From Piper betle (taxonomy: Eukaryota > Streptophyta > Magnoliopsida > Piperales > Piperaceae), in contig JAURVB010012448.1 in assembly GCA_033002965.1 (NCBI GenBank), positions 1 to 64,000 of the forward strand: DNA of 64,000 bases. The letters run 5' to 3'. Under the pieces are notes generated by a model. It did no database searches, was not told where the DNA came from, and saw only the letters and a program-made list of their open reading frames with translations. Position 1 is the stretch's first letter, and every line of letters begins with the position of its first letter. The position numbers and the translations under genes were made by a program. Positions 25,574 to 37,846 of the stretch are shown here, piece by piece.

Positions 25574-25845
25574 AGGCATGTTTGGACTTAAAAAAGTAGA
25601 AAGAAAAAAAAATCCTACGATTTTTCTCACACAAATTTGGTGGTTAGGAAAAGAAAAACTGCACAGCATCAATCTCGTTTTCTTGTATTTTTTGTGAGAA
25701 AATAGATATAAGAAGTTTTCTACTATAATGAAAAATAATTTTTTATTTCTTACATTTTCTTACAAACCGAGCATGTAAAAATATGAAAAAAAGTAAAACA
25801 TTCTCGCATTTTCTCTCTTTTCCTCACAATCTAAACAGGCCGTTC
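25574..25845. mobile_element. Small MITE with GGCxTGTTTxGA ends
   Basis: The left end AGGCATGTTTGGACT and the right end (inverted) GGCCTGTTTAGATTG form short imperfect inverted repeats around about 270 bases of AT-rich sequence without frames. This end type is frequent in plant MITEs. The target duplication could not be fixed, so the superfamily is left open. It sits about 200 bases upstream of OCP3. Confidence 0.5.
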
Positions 25846-25849
25846 ATCT

Positions 25850-26797
25850 ATTAAGGCCAAATTAAAAAATATTGAGATGTGCATATACGGTGAACTTCTT
25901 TTTTTATTTGAAGTACGAATAAACCTTGTTTGAAAATTATAAACAAAATACAGCAAACTAATGTTTTTTTCAGAGATGAAATTAATAGTCTTAAGTAATT
26001 TTAAGGTAGTTATGAAAAATTACCATCAATACTATTTATCTTTTTAAGAAATAAGTCAAATAACTGCCTCGAACACCTAGAATTATCAATAACCTATAAA
26101 ATGACAGTACATTATCTACTTTTCATGAGACAAAATAAATAGGTTCTCTTCATCTTCTTACCTGGTGATTGTGAGATAAATAAATTAAATCAGATTTGAG
26201 TTTTATTAAGTTATTCATAAAATAACACAATACTTTGGTATATGAAAACGGAAACTGCAAAAAAAATGCAATGAAATCAGAGATAGACAAAATGGTAATG
26301 ACTAACATGAAGGATCTAAACATATTTATGAGAAATGAATCACTGGTTCTTATGGATCCTAAGACAGTAATCCCAACGAATGCATCAAAGTCCATCTCTG
26401 AGGCAAGACTACATTGTCAGTGCACCATCTAGTAGCGCAGGCAGCTGGTGAAGACTAGCACAGATCTTCACACCCAGTAAGTTTGCATGATGATTAAAGC
26501 AGACACCAGCTCGCAATGCACAAACAAAAAAGAAAAATAAAACAGGCAAACCACCGCGCAGTGGCAACTGTACAAGCGTTGCATTCCGCCAAAATACAGA
26601 CAATACCAAAATTTTGAGAGGGTTCTCAGCTCAAGGAGTATTTTAGCAAGTATAGTAAGGACTTGAGCTATTTTTCTCCCACAATCGTATCATCTTGTTC
26701 ACCAAAAGGAGCATGTTATAACCACTGGAAAGAGATGATCCACTCATGTTTCAGTCATTTTGTCACCAGTCGATTCACATGCCCTACTAATATATGC
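25850..26797. other. Intergenic spacer between OCP3 and the CCCH gene
   Basis: AT-rich sequence with short frames only. No gene, RNA or defined repeat was recognised; the last part is the 3' flank of the minus-strand CCCH gene. Confidence 0.4.
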
Positions 26798-29232
26798 TTA
26801 TGTAGCCAGGTTTTTCTTGTTCTTGAGAAGTTCGCTTAATGGTTTAGGACCTTCAAAGCTGTCCCTGGGTCGTTCTGTTATGATCAGTTGGCCTTGAGAA
26901 GAAAGAAATTTTCGTAAGTTTCCACTTTTAACTTTTTTATTTTCAATGTCCTTTGCTTTTTGTTTCTCCTCTTTGATCTCTGCCAGTGTCTGGGGTCGGG
27001 CAAAGGCCATTGGTTCTAGCTTCGTTGTTGAGCCAAATTTAGATAAGGTGTCCTCCCGCTTTGCCCGGAGCCTGTTCCTTACTTTCACCGTTGCCTTATC
27101 TACAGCTACGGCAGTGAACACGTTTGTAATCTGAATGTTTCACGCACCCAAAAGCGTTACACACGGACACTGTCGGCGATTGACTCTTACCAAGCTTTGC
27201 AATTAAACTCTGTTTTTACATCTCCAATCTTGTTTTTGAGTGATCATGTTGGCTCAAGGGATAATATTCTCCAAGCGAACCAAAATACTTTCTCCTCCGA
27301 ATGCCAAAGAAAGAAGAGGAAAACTTTCTTGAGATATGATGTGGCAGCATGCTGTTTTCAGTTCTCCACCTTTTGTTGCAAAGGCTCCGTCCAGCAAATT
27401 TACCAAAACCTACAACCCTATGGGACAACTTCATTCTTCGGAATCTCCTCTATATATCCGCTATCTTCCAGTCTGCATTATTGAAAGTTCTCTTGACGTG
27501 ATTCATAGGAAAGTGAAACTGATTCACCAAATGATAGCAATAAACATAGAATTCCTGGCACTTACCCAAAGCTTACGGTGGGCAATAGATTTCTTGACCA
27601 CATAAAGCAATGCTGTCATCATCATCTTGAAGTGAACTTCCAGGAAGCCATATCTCGTTTGTGTAGGCCTGATCACAGTCAGCCTCTGAAATGGATGTAT
27701 AAGATCTATCATTGGTAAGCATATCATGTCCAGCATGTGTATTCTGGCTCATAGAAGCTATGCAACCAATGGAGACATCCGCTTTAAGATTTCCTCCAAG
27801 TGTGTAGACCACAGGTCATCATATGGAACCATTTCATCATCTGACCTCGCAACTGATTCATGCGCTTGAAAATCTGAAGACACTTTAACAGGATTTCAAA
27901 CAGTGCCAATATAACAATCAGGCTGAATTTCTCCATCTTCAAGTGTGGAGGGATTCTTATTTATATCCGGGTTTGCAACTGCTTCAGCAGATTCCGTCTC
28001 CATTCGACACCCAATAGAAATCTCACCATCATCAGAATGACCATCAGAAACAGCCATGGGATTCAATTTGGAACAGCCACTAGAATTTTTATCATGAGAG
28101 AAAGAGTACCTTTCGCCTCTCATGCAGTAGCCACTTCTGTAGAAGTACCATGGAACCATTGTTTGGCAGTGAAGTACAGACCAACAGTCATTAGCTTGAA
28201 CGTATTTAGGAAGAGACTTTGCCAATGTGCCGATCGGCTACGACCCACAGAATACTCTTTAGAACAATAGATAAAGCACAGGATACAAAATACTCAATAC
28301 AACCTAAATTCAAACTAGAGACAACAATGCCATAAACATGAAATTGGCACAAATAAATAGAACTTCACTGCCATTTATAAAATTGAAATGCTCAAATTAA
28401 GCGATCTCCAGAAGTACACACCAATTATATGTCCAATATATACTATCATAAATAAATTAAACAAACGTGAACGATCTACAATCGTTTCAAAAAGAACTCC
28501 TACTGATGAACCTGGCCAAACTCAAACTCAGTCATTTCCGAAATAACACAACCATTAGCGAAACATCGCATTAACAATACTCAAGCGAGCAAAATGAATA
28601 GATGCAACATGCTCACAGGGTGGCGAAATGTGCAGTTCGGATTGCGACAGTTGCCGCTCAACCAATACCAGCAGTTCTTCAAACTAATCCTCGCACTCGT
28701 ACAAAGACGATACTCACATTCACTCCCCTGCAATCAAACAAAATCCAACCAACAATAACCGATCCGCTTTACCGAAATAGGCACAAATCAAACAACCAAA
28801 AGCTCAGGGTCATCATCAACTAATCTACTATTTAAGAACGAAATAAAAACAAGATCACATCATGATGTCCGCTCGGATTCAAACAAGATACCTGAATGAG
28901 CGGATTCAGACAAGGTACGTAAATGATATCCGCATGAACCATAACCTAAAACCGGGGGAGACCACGACGATCATGGCAGACGACAAGGCGTCGCAAAAAT
29001 AGAAGAGCTTATCATGTAGCGCGAAATGCAGAGCACGAATAGGGAAGAAATCGAAGCGTCGGTACACACAACTCAGAAGCAACAATTTTGGGGATGGGAA
29101 GAGATGGACCTTCGAGCAGGTGAAGGGGGCGGCGGAGAAGTAGATGCAGTCGGTGCTCTTCTGCTTCTGCAGAACCGCCGCCATTGCCGAATCCGACGGC
29201 GACGAAGGGCGAAGCTCGCCGTACCTCGGCAT
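26798..29232 (-). pseudogene. CCCH zinc-finger protein gene (AtC3H17-like), decayed
   Basis: Exon 1 (29232-29110) and exon 2 (28727-28617, phase 0) give STDCIYFSAAPFTCSK, then GSECEYRL, then NCWYWLSGNCRNPNCTFRH, matching the paired N-terminal CCCH fingers of plant C3H17-type RNA-binding proteins. Another exon (about 28240 to 27896) has a third finger, VPWYFYRSGYCMRGERYSFSH, then acidic DGEIS repeats. The C-terminal exon (about 27110-26798) has ARPQTLAEIKEEK and FEGPKPLSELLK. Damage: finger 1 has Leu for the last His (28706-28704); finger 3 has Trp for the first Cys (28150-28148) and Tyr for the third (28108-28106); an in-frame TGA stands at 27898-27896; and the frame shifts near 27810 before GNLKADVSIGCIASM. 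Only finger 2 is intact. Exon borders between 27577 and 27110 are uncertain. It may be a pseudogene or a badly read gene; substituted ligands in two fingers favour decay. Confidence 0.65.
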
Positions 29233-29268
29233 CGGCGAGGTGGTGCGCGGTGGTAAAGATTTGGGGGG

Positions 29269-29276
29269 TTTATATA
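29269..29276 (-). promoter_or_regulatory. TATA box candidate upstream of the CCCH gene
   Basis: TATATAAA (minus strand) lies about 37 bases upstream of the ATG at 29232. This allows only a very short 5' UTR, so either transcription starts right at the ATG or this is not the functional box. Confidence 0.35.
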
Positions 29277-29337
29277 TGCGGAGTCTTTGGTAGTGGATTG
29301 GGCGCGAGTTTTCGAACTGTAAACAAATTTATTGAAA

Positions 29338-29477
29338 CCGAATCTGTAATTAAATCGGGTTTATTAAAACAGATCTGTAATTGAATCGGGTTTATTAAAA
29401 CCGAATCTGTAATTGAATCGGGTTTATTAAAATCGAATCTATAATTGAATCGGATTTATTAAAAGCGAATCTGTAAT
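29338..29477. repeat. 32-bp tandem repeat array upstream of the CCCH gene
   Basis: About 4.4 copies of a 31-32 bp unit (CCGAATCTGTAATTGAATCG then GGTTTATTAAAA) start at 29338, 29370, 29401, 29433 and 29465. Copies differ by one to three bases. The array begins about 100 bases upstream of the minus-strand ATG at 29232, so it could affect that promoter. Confidence 0.92.
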
Positions 29478-29479
29478 AA

Positions 29480-30106
29480 GATATTGCCAATATGGGCAGA
29501 TAAACTTTAATTCATTAAATAATAATTTAACAAAATAAATAATTTAATATTTTAAAAATAAATTCTAGTTTTAAAAATACTTTTTATTAAATAATGAAAA
29601 ACTATAATAATTTTATTCATTTCATTTTATTTTGTTTATTTTGATCGGTTTATTCTCTTGTTTATAAAGTAATTTTTAATTTCTTTTTTATTAATAAAAG
29701 TAAGCCAATGATGGCTTTTTAAACGGCCTTCGGATCAACTTACTTTAAATTGGTTAAATAAATTAATTTATTTTATTGATATAACTATATGCAGGATTAA
29801 ATTTGGTACGTCGGTAACTTTTTTCGTCTAAAAAGACAAAGGAATTTAGCCGCATATTTCTTACTCAAAGTTAAATTTTATGAACAGGCTACTTAATAGC
29901 TTAAATTGTTTCAATATCGAAAAGAAGTGTTTAGGTATGATATATTAGATTGATGATATGTATAAACAAGTTTATAAATTTAATTTATTTTTCTTGCATA
30001 TAGTATCACTTTGTTTTTAATATGAAAAATCAAAGTGACTTACACCTTATATAACTTATATGAACCATATATCTAATTTAAATATTTGTTAGTGGATCTC
30101 ATTGAT

Positions 30107-30137
<31 letters not shown>

Positions 30138-32189
30138 GAGTATAATATTAAGAGGTTGATAAAAATTTATTTATTTTTGACATTTATATAACCTGTTTTT
30201 AGATTTTTAAAAAAATAACATTTAAAGATATTTTTAAATTAAAAATAATAGATTTAAAATTATCCGATTGAGTTGAAAATCTATAAATATCTTAATTATT
30301 TATTTATATTATATTTGTGTATATGGATTTTAAGTTGTGGGACCAACTAAATTGCTCTACATAAAATATTTATGGCTTATATATATGAATTGAAGCAACT
30401 ATTTTAATATACATTACAAGTATAAAAATAACCTGAAAATGGCAATTAATATAAATTTTTTGAATCATTTTGTTAGTGAGTATAATCGGTCAAAACCAAC
30501 TCATCAACTCATTTGCATATAATTTTATCGATTGATTTTTATCTTACTCAGGCGAAGCCGAGATGAATGAATCAGTTAAAGTACTAGTCTACTAGATCAA
30601 ACCCATTCTTTGAACATTGATTAAAAATAATTTTCGAGGGCTTCGGCTTATTTCACAAGCTATTAATTAATATAAAATTAATTGCTTTGCTGATTGTTAT
30701 ATGTCAAATTATATACGAATGTATTGTACACAGCCCCACTATCGTTCGGACAGCAAATATATCATCATGCTAGATGAGCTTTTAAATGAGCATTTTAATC
30801 TGTTAGGTCAAATATAAGTTGTCATTAATCATATTAATATTATGAATAAATAAATAGATAAATAAACAAATTTAATTCTCATTTTAAGAGATAATGAATT
30901 TACTGTAACAAGTGTTACATCAGACTCGCCGTAACACTAATTTTATCGTTTCAAAGCACTACAAGTTATAGAATTTGAATGATACAATTATAAGAAGCAG
31001 TTAAATTCTTATGATTTTGATGATTCACACCAATGAGAGAAAAGAATTTACTGTAACATTTGATACAAAAAATCTCCCCCGTCGAGATATTCAAATGTAT
31101 GCCAATGAATAATGTCCGCCCATATTAGAAAAATAAACAATAAATTATTATTTATCTATCTACCTTATCAAATTTTGCGCCTCACTATTAGCTCATTAAT
31201 TATACCGCCTACATCTGCCTAGCTGGGACATGGTGACCCATAACTAATTATGCACTAGTATATATTCAAACTATAAGAGAAGCAATAAATTTGAGTATGG
31301 ATGCCCCACATATGCCAATTAATCCACCTATAGAGATTAATCTATCATACATATCTTTCATTGGCACCATAGACGTTAAATTATGAAAATAAATTATACT
31401 GGTTATTTGGTTAAATTGCCTAGATAATGTTAATTAAATTCTTGTATTCTTTGTAACTTTCTCTGACGAAGTATACCCCCTTTGTTAAACATATTTAATC
31501 CACAAAATTAATGTGATAAGTTTGATTATGTCGAGATGATTAATTGACTTATATGACAATATATAGTTGTAAATCACTCATTGATCTGAAATATAGGACT
31601 CACAGTCATTAAAACACCTGGCGTGTTGAATTTGGATACGAAACTAAGTTTGAATGTAATCAATTTGTGTATTATATTAGACCAGTAATTATGTTTAGTG
31701 CTCGTATAGCATGAACTGATATGTAAATTACATTGTTTTCTTCATAGATCACAAGGAGCCATCTAATTTTCCACCTTTAAAAACAGTTTTACAATTTTTA
31801 AAACAAGAATTATTTAAGAGTAAATAAAAAACAGGGACGGCCAGGTGGCGGGTTTTAATTGGCAGTCACAGGAAATAGAAGACCAATGGCAGCACAGACC
31901 ACTCCAAGGTAGTTCTCCAACCCTAGCGACCACTAATTAAATTCTGCTCTTTACTGTCAAGTTGGGAGATGCAACTCCGAACTGCCCGATCCCAAAAATA
32001 AAAGTTCTTGCGCACGCCGTGGCGTAGAAAAAACCGCAACTTAATTGGTGGAGTTCCGTACGCCCAACACGTTTACGTAACATCGATCGCCCATACGCCA
32101 TCTCCTCTCTTCTTCCCGCAAGGGTTTAAATCCACTTGGCTGCATTTCCACCTCCAGAATCAGTTGCAGTGCTGATACTACTTCTCGCC
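29480..32189. other. Long AT-rich intergenic region and ECR promoter
   Basis: No gene was recognised in about 2.7 kb. A TA microsatellite lies at about 30104-30135. The last 400 bases become more mixed in composition and include the ECR promoter and 5' UTR. Both strands are interrupted by stops throughout. Confidence 0.5.
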
Positions 32190-34479
32190 ATGAAGGTCAC
32201 CTTGGTGTCGAGGAGCGGCCGTGAGGTCGTCAAGGGTGGGATCGAGCTAAAAAATGAGGTTTTGTGTGTGTGTGCGTGCTCGCGCGCTGCTTTTTTGCTT
32301 CTGTATTTGTGATGGGTTCATGTCTAGATAGGTCTTTGTTTCCATAAAATTGTTGTTTTTTTTTTAATTCGTATGAAATTGGAAGGGGTGTGTTTTTTGT
32401 GAGAAATTTCGATTTTGTTGTTTGATTTTGATTTTGTGTGTTTATTGGTGATTGATGTGAGTGGTTTGGTTGCTATTTGTGCAGGCTAAAGTGAGCGATT
32501 TGCAGGAGGCCATTCATGCACGAAGTAAGATTTAGCGTCTTTAGTTGGTGCTTCTGTTTATTGCGTGTGGAGACATTTGAATTTAATCTTTCTTGTCCAA
32601 CTATGGATCAACATGGTGAAAAATCTTTACTTGTTGTTTTGTGCGTTATTAAGTCGATATTTGTCTCAAATACATCTAAATCTATTATTGACGTTTTGTT
32701 TGTGGATTATGTCATGTGTGCCTGCCAAATTTCATGGTAAGTACATCTAGTGGTCTGTAGCAAGGGCTCATACACTAATAGTAGTCAGTTTACCCGTTGT
32801 TGTGCTTGTTTAGTGAGACTTTTTTTTTTAAATGCAGTCTTTTAGATTTGGTGATTTGTGACACAGGCCTATTAGCCTTTTTGTCCTATGTTAGTCTGTT
32901 AATGCGAAAAATGATGTAGAGTCATGTACTCTCCATTTTTTGTCCTTCTGTTAGATTTTCTCATTGTACTTCTCAGGGTCAGTTGATTGTTAAATATGCT
33001 TTACCAACCTCTTGATTTACAGGTGTTTCATATTTTCTTACTTAGTTGTTAACTCATTATTGTTTGAATTTTTAGGAAGTTCGCATTTCTCTTGAGTAAT
33101 TTTGAAGGTGTAATCATTTGCGAATATTATTTATTTTAACACTTAGTCGTTCTATTAGATACTTACCATCCTGTGATCTATTCTCAGCCAAGAAGTACTA
33201 TCCCTCAAGGCAGCGCTTGACGCTTCCTCAAAAACCTGGGGTAACAGGGAGGCCAGTGGTGCTCAGTCCTGAAAAGAAACTCCAAGATTACTGTGACGGG
33301 TCGAAAGACAATTTAACTGTCGTATTTAAGGATTTGGGGCCGCAAGTCTACTACAGTACCCTGTTTTTTGGGAGTACTTGGGTCCATTGCTCATCTATCC
33401 TGTTTTCTACTACCTTCCCGTGTATCAATACTTAGGCTACAGGGGCCAGAGATCCATGCACCCTGCCCAAACCTATGCCATGTACTATTGGTGCTTTCAC
33501 TACTTCAAGCGGATAATGGAGACATTCTTTGTACACAAGTTCAGCCATGCGACTTCACCTCTTTCTAATGTTTTCAGAAACTGTGTTTACTACTGGACAT
33601 TTGGTGCATACATAGCTTATTATGTGAACCACCCTCTTTACACCCCAGTCAGTGATCTTCAAATGAAAATTGGCTTTGCCTTTGGCTTGGTTTGCCAGCT
33701 TTCAAACTTCTATTGTCACATCATATTGCGTAATCTTAGAAATCCCAGTGGGGGTGGGGGTTATCAAATTCCACGCGGCTTTCTGTTTAACCTGGTGACC
33801 TGTGCGAACTACACAACTGAGATTTATCAGTGGCTTGGTTTCAATATTGCTACACAGACTATTGCAGGCTACGTATTCTTGGTTGTTGCCACTTCAATTA
33901 TGACCAACTGGGCTATTCAAAAGCACCGCCGGTTAAAGAAGGTAATCTTTACACTTTATGACTATGTGCTAATCATGCAAGCTTCGTGCATTTTTTCCCT
34001 CTTTGAACTTTCTGTTATGTGGCTTGGTGGAAGTTACAATTAGGGTGTTTTTGCTAAGAAAGCTTTTCTAAAGTTTATCAGTCTTGTTTGAAACCGATTA
34101 TATTAAGCAGTCATTAAGTAGTTAGGTGTTGTGGCAAACAACTACAAGCAATGGTAAGTAATGCTGTTTTTTGGCTTTTAAATTGTTGTTTGCTACGCCT
34201 TAATTTGTGTATTGTATATTAGAGAACTGAGAAGACAATACATTTAAAGGTGCAAAATGTTCACAGTCGTTGTACCCTCTTCCTTCTTCCAAACATATAA
34301 ATGCACTGGATTTTGAATATAGTTCATTTCACTTATTGTGCTTGATGATGTACTTTTCGACATTGAATATGTTGGTATTATTATATATACACTCTTGCTC
34401 TTTGATGCAGCTATTTGATGGGAAGGATGGAAGGCCAAAATATCCTCGGCGATGGGTGATTCTTCCTCCATTCCTCTGA
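32190..34479 (+). CDS. CER10: Very-long-chain trans-2-enoyl-CoA reductase (ECR/CER10), one frameshift
   Basis: This ER membrane enzyme performs the last step of fatty-acid elongation: NADPH reduction of trans-2-enoyl-CoA to acyl-CoA, feeding cuticular wax, sphingolipids and seed oil. Exons: 32190-32258, 32485-32524, 33188-33941, 34411-34479 (stop TGA). The N-terminus [16 protein letters not shown] is the ubiquitin-like domain. Exon 3 carries the steroid-5-alpha-reductase-type membrane domain ([63 protein letters not shown]). The C-terminus [12 protein letters not shown] is the family's end. In TLFF-WEYLG the frame breaks at the T-run 33364-33369: six T are present and seven are needed. With that base the exons sum to 933 nt, 310 residues, the length of Arabidopsis ECR. 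All splice phases agree. Confidence 0.95.
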
Positions 34480-35312
34480 GGGAACAAGCTTGATGTATGT
34501 TCATGTCTTTGAACCTTCTCATTTGCAAGGAACAAGACTCCTAGGATTGAGCTTGAGCGAATCTCGGCCATCGATGATGGCAGAGGGCTGAAAATTTTGT
34601 TGATCATTGTGCTTGTGTAATTTGTTATTAGTCGAGTTGATTGTTGTAGAAGTTTGTATTGATGAACTATTTTACAATTATACTCTTGATTATTCTAATT
34701 ATTTCATGGCTGTCTAGGGTTAATTGCTTCAAGAATCCTATTACATGTTTTTTGTGAAATTAATTTTTGGAAACGCTTGCTGGAGACAGCTTGTGGAGAC
34801 ACCCTTAGACCTGATTGTTAATGATGGGGATCATCAATGGTCAGGCTATAGGTGTATGCATCAGGCGTCTCCAAGTCCTTACATTTGAAGTTGAGTCGAT
34901 TGTGCACAAGCTTCTGCCTTTACTTAATTTGAATTTTAACCAAACTTCATGTCAAAGTTTTGTCATCTATATTAGCAATTAACCATCTTGTCAAGTCGAT
35001 GCTAGATTGTAGTGCCTTCTTATATCAATGTCAAGCTAATGACAATACTTTTTTCAAGCTTATCCTCGCAAAGTTAAAAAAACACTAATCCTCGCAGCAA
35101 GATGAGTTAACGACAATCGTTTGCCAAGTAAACAAAACTTTGCCGGCAAACATTCTTCTATAATCCTCTGATTATTAGGCGAATAATAAACACACCAACA
35201 ACATATTAAACAAAGGAAAGTGAGTTTTTAAGATTAAAAAAAAAAACAGAGCAAGTTGAAGAAGACGAGGAGAGGGGCGGACTCATCAATCATCTCTATC
35301 TCCGATCTCGCC
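34480..35312. other. Intergenic spacer between ECR and the membrane-protein gene
   Basis: It contains the ECR 3' UTR and the promoter of the next plus-strand gene. Nothing else was recognised. Confidence 0.5.
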
Positions 35313-37251
35313 ATGGCGCCAATTGGGTGGATCCGCAGTCTTACCATCATCTCCTCCCGCGTCTACTTCGTCCTCATCATCTTCCAGATCCCTCTCTTTA
35401 GGTAGTGCTTCCTTTTCTTCCTCCTTTCCTCTATCCATTCCTGCTTCGATTGATTATTGTTGTATATTCTGGGATGTAGCATGGATTAAACGTTGCTTTG
35501 CTGTTTCTAGATATAAATTTTTCTTTACAATTCATACATAACATGCCTGGTTATCTTTATATTGAGAGATTGTTTAGATTTGCGGGTGTGGTGTTGTTGT
35601 CTTACCTATACAATACAAAGTAGATTGTAGGTATTTCGGCTTTACAGAGTATGGGCCTTTTTTTTGACTGAATTGGTGGAAAGGATGAAGCTTTTGTGCA
35701 AAACTTGACTCTTTGAGTGTGGCAAAAAAAGTTAAGATTGGTGCCAATGAGTCTGTAAAACTAGTGCTTATAGTGGTAGATTAGTTTTAAGTAGCTCTTT
35801 CTTTTTTCTTTAAATCGTTATTTACTAGTAGTTTTTTTCCAAGCAAGCGTAGTTTTATTTATAAAACAAGTTCCTGCAACAAACGCCTTGCAGGAGAGCC
35901 GATACAAACATCATAGACCAAGATAAGCGCGCCATTACTTGGAAGACAGATGATGCTAAAAACAAACAAAACAAACCAAAAGTACAAGGATAAGACTCTC
36001 ACAAATTCAGCTTTCCAACCGTTAAGTTGGAATTTAAGGATTTTTACTAGTGGTTGGTTGTGAGGTTTGGTGGGGTTAGGCATTTGAAAATGGGAAGTTA
36101 TATGTGTATATAGAAGGGAAGGCAATGATGTGCTGGGACCACGCAATGAGTTGAATGTATTCAACTTTTTCTTCCCGGGATTCTTCCTTCTCTCGCTCCT
36201 TTCTTTCCTTCAATCCTCAATGCAAAACTGGGTGGGAATCAGAATCACGTATTGAGCTTGTGGAATCCTAAATTTAATTCCTTTTGCTTTACAATATATG
36301 GAGTTTGGTGTTCTCCTGACCTTGATCCATGCTTATGTTTGTTTTGAATTTCTTTCCTTTTTGTCTCTGTGCGAATTTACAAAGGGAAGCACACACTTGA
36401 ACAGGAAATGGAAGTTTATATCAGTCTAAGATCTCCTAGAGTAAATTAATAGGCACACTGCATGTTAAACGGTGATCTAAGTGGTAGTAATTGGCATTAT
36501 TGAACAATATTGACTTAACACCAGCTATTACAAAATTTGAGCTTCAATGTTTTTTTCACTTCAGGACATGTTGACTAATTAGAAGTTCGATTTTGTTTGG
36601 ATAAAGATGATCAATTTGCATTCATTCTTTGTTGTTCAGAGTACCATGCCGATCTGGGATATGCACAACACCATTGGAAGTGACATCTTCCCAGCTTGTT
36701 GCAACTGATGTCTTTCCATCTCCAGTTGTAAAAGCACTTCTTTATCCTGGTGCCATGGCTCATGGTCTCATTTTTAATAGAACCATTCCCAAGTGGGAAA
36801 ACGTGTTTGATATTTATAACCTAACTGATATGAAGAATGCATCAGCTGTAACTGAACTTCAGAGACTGGAGGTTTGTCTCTAATATGTTTTATCTGTTTT
36901 CCCTGTTCTGCAATCCTCACTGGGAAAGAGTTTGTTGAATTTTGTTTTTATCAGGTCCTTGCCGGGAGTTATTTCTCTGTAGCCGGTTCTTTGGTGGGTC
37001 TGTTGAAGCCAGGAAGGATGTCTTTGTTTGGTACCCTTTTACTGGTGTGGGGCCTTGTCAAGGAAGGAATATTTGGGAAGCCTGCGAATGCAAATCCTTC
37101 GGAAGCAGTTTACATGTATCCAACCATGGTAATTGCACTTGTCTGTGCATTTTCATCCATAAAATATGACGTGAAAAAGGCAGTGAGAACGAGAACTGCG
37201 AGACCAATTGCAAAACCATTGGAGAGATCTTCAAAGTCGAAGTTGCAATAA
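35313..37251 (+). CDS. Conserved plant membrane protein of unknown function
   Basis: Three exons, 35313-35401, 36640-36871 and 36955-37251 (stop TAA), give 618 nt, 205 residues, with correct GT-AG borders and phase. The N-terminus MAPIGWIRSLTIISSRVYF leads a hydrophobic segment (residues about 8-30) that may be a signal anchor. Next is a likely lumenal part with two cysteines (VPCRSGICTTPLE) and NRT/NLT/NAS glycosylation sequons. Two further membrane segments follow around RMSLFGTLLLVWGLVKEG and YMYPTMVIALVCAFSS, and a basic C-terminal tail ends RSSKSKLQ. I recognise it as a family widely conserved in plants with no assigned role. No function is proposed. Confidence 0.85.
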
Positions 37252-37846
37252 TTTAAATGCAACTTCATCTAAGCTTGTTCTGTTCTTTCCCTGTACCCTG
37301 TATTACACCACGAGTCATTTTGGCATTTTGGTTATAGACCAGTCAATTATATGTTAATTTCAATATTGGCCAACAAAACTTGTGCCAAAATAAAAATTCA
37401 GCTTATTTAAGCTCTATTGTTTTTGTTATGAAAAATTATTACAAGCCAATGTGGATCTTGGCGAACAGAAACAGCTGAAGATAAACAAAATTCGATCTTA
37501 TTTGCATATTTCACATACTCGAGTCAGGTGGAATCTTTTCATTTCTTCATACAAGCCATATCTTTCTTTTACAACCAATAAATATATTCGTTCTCCGTTG
37601 GGCAAAAAAATCAATTCCAATTCTCAAAAACCGGAGCTTCGAGTCTGGTAGACACAAGGTCAAGCTAGCATCACTTTTGAACTTTTCAATTGAGTCAAAC
37701 GCCAAAATTGAGCATTATGATCAACCCTATTTTCCATTGCTGAGCTTTGTTTAAACGTGATGTGGTCATTGCAGCAGATGTTAAATGGTGAAAATTCTAT
37801 GGCTTGGAAACAAAAAAGACAATGAAGCTTTTGAGCCATAGACTAG
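37252..37846. other. Spacer between convergent genes
   Basis: This holds the 3' UTRs of the membrane-protein gene (+) and the prolyl hydroxylase gene (-). No other feature seen. Confidence 0.5.

Noticed and set aside
29325..29480. CRISPR-like array
   Set aside because: Units are contiguous tandem repeats without unique spacers, in plant nuclear DNA.
7290..33369. Programmed ribosomal frameshifting in the PPR, OCP3 and ECR genes
   Set aside because: Unrelated conserved genes, different run bases and no slippery heptamer with pseudoknot; sequencing error is simpler.
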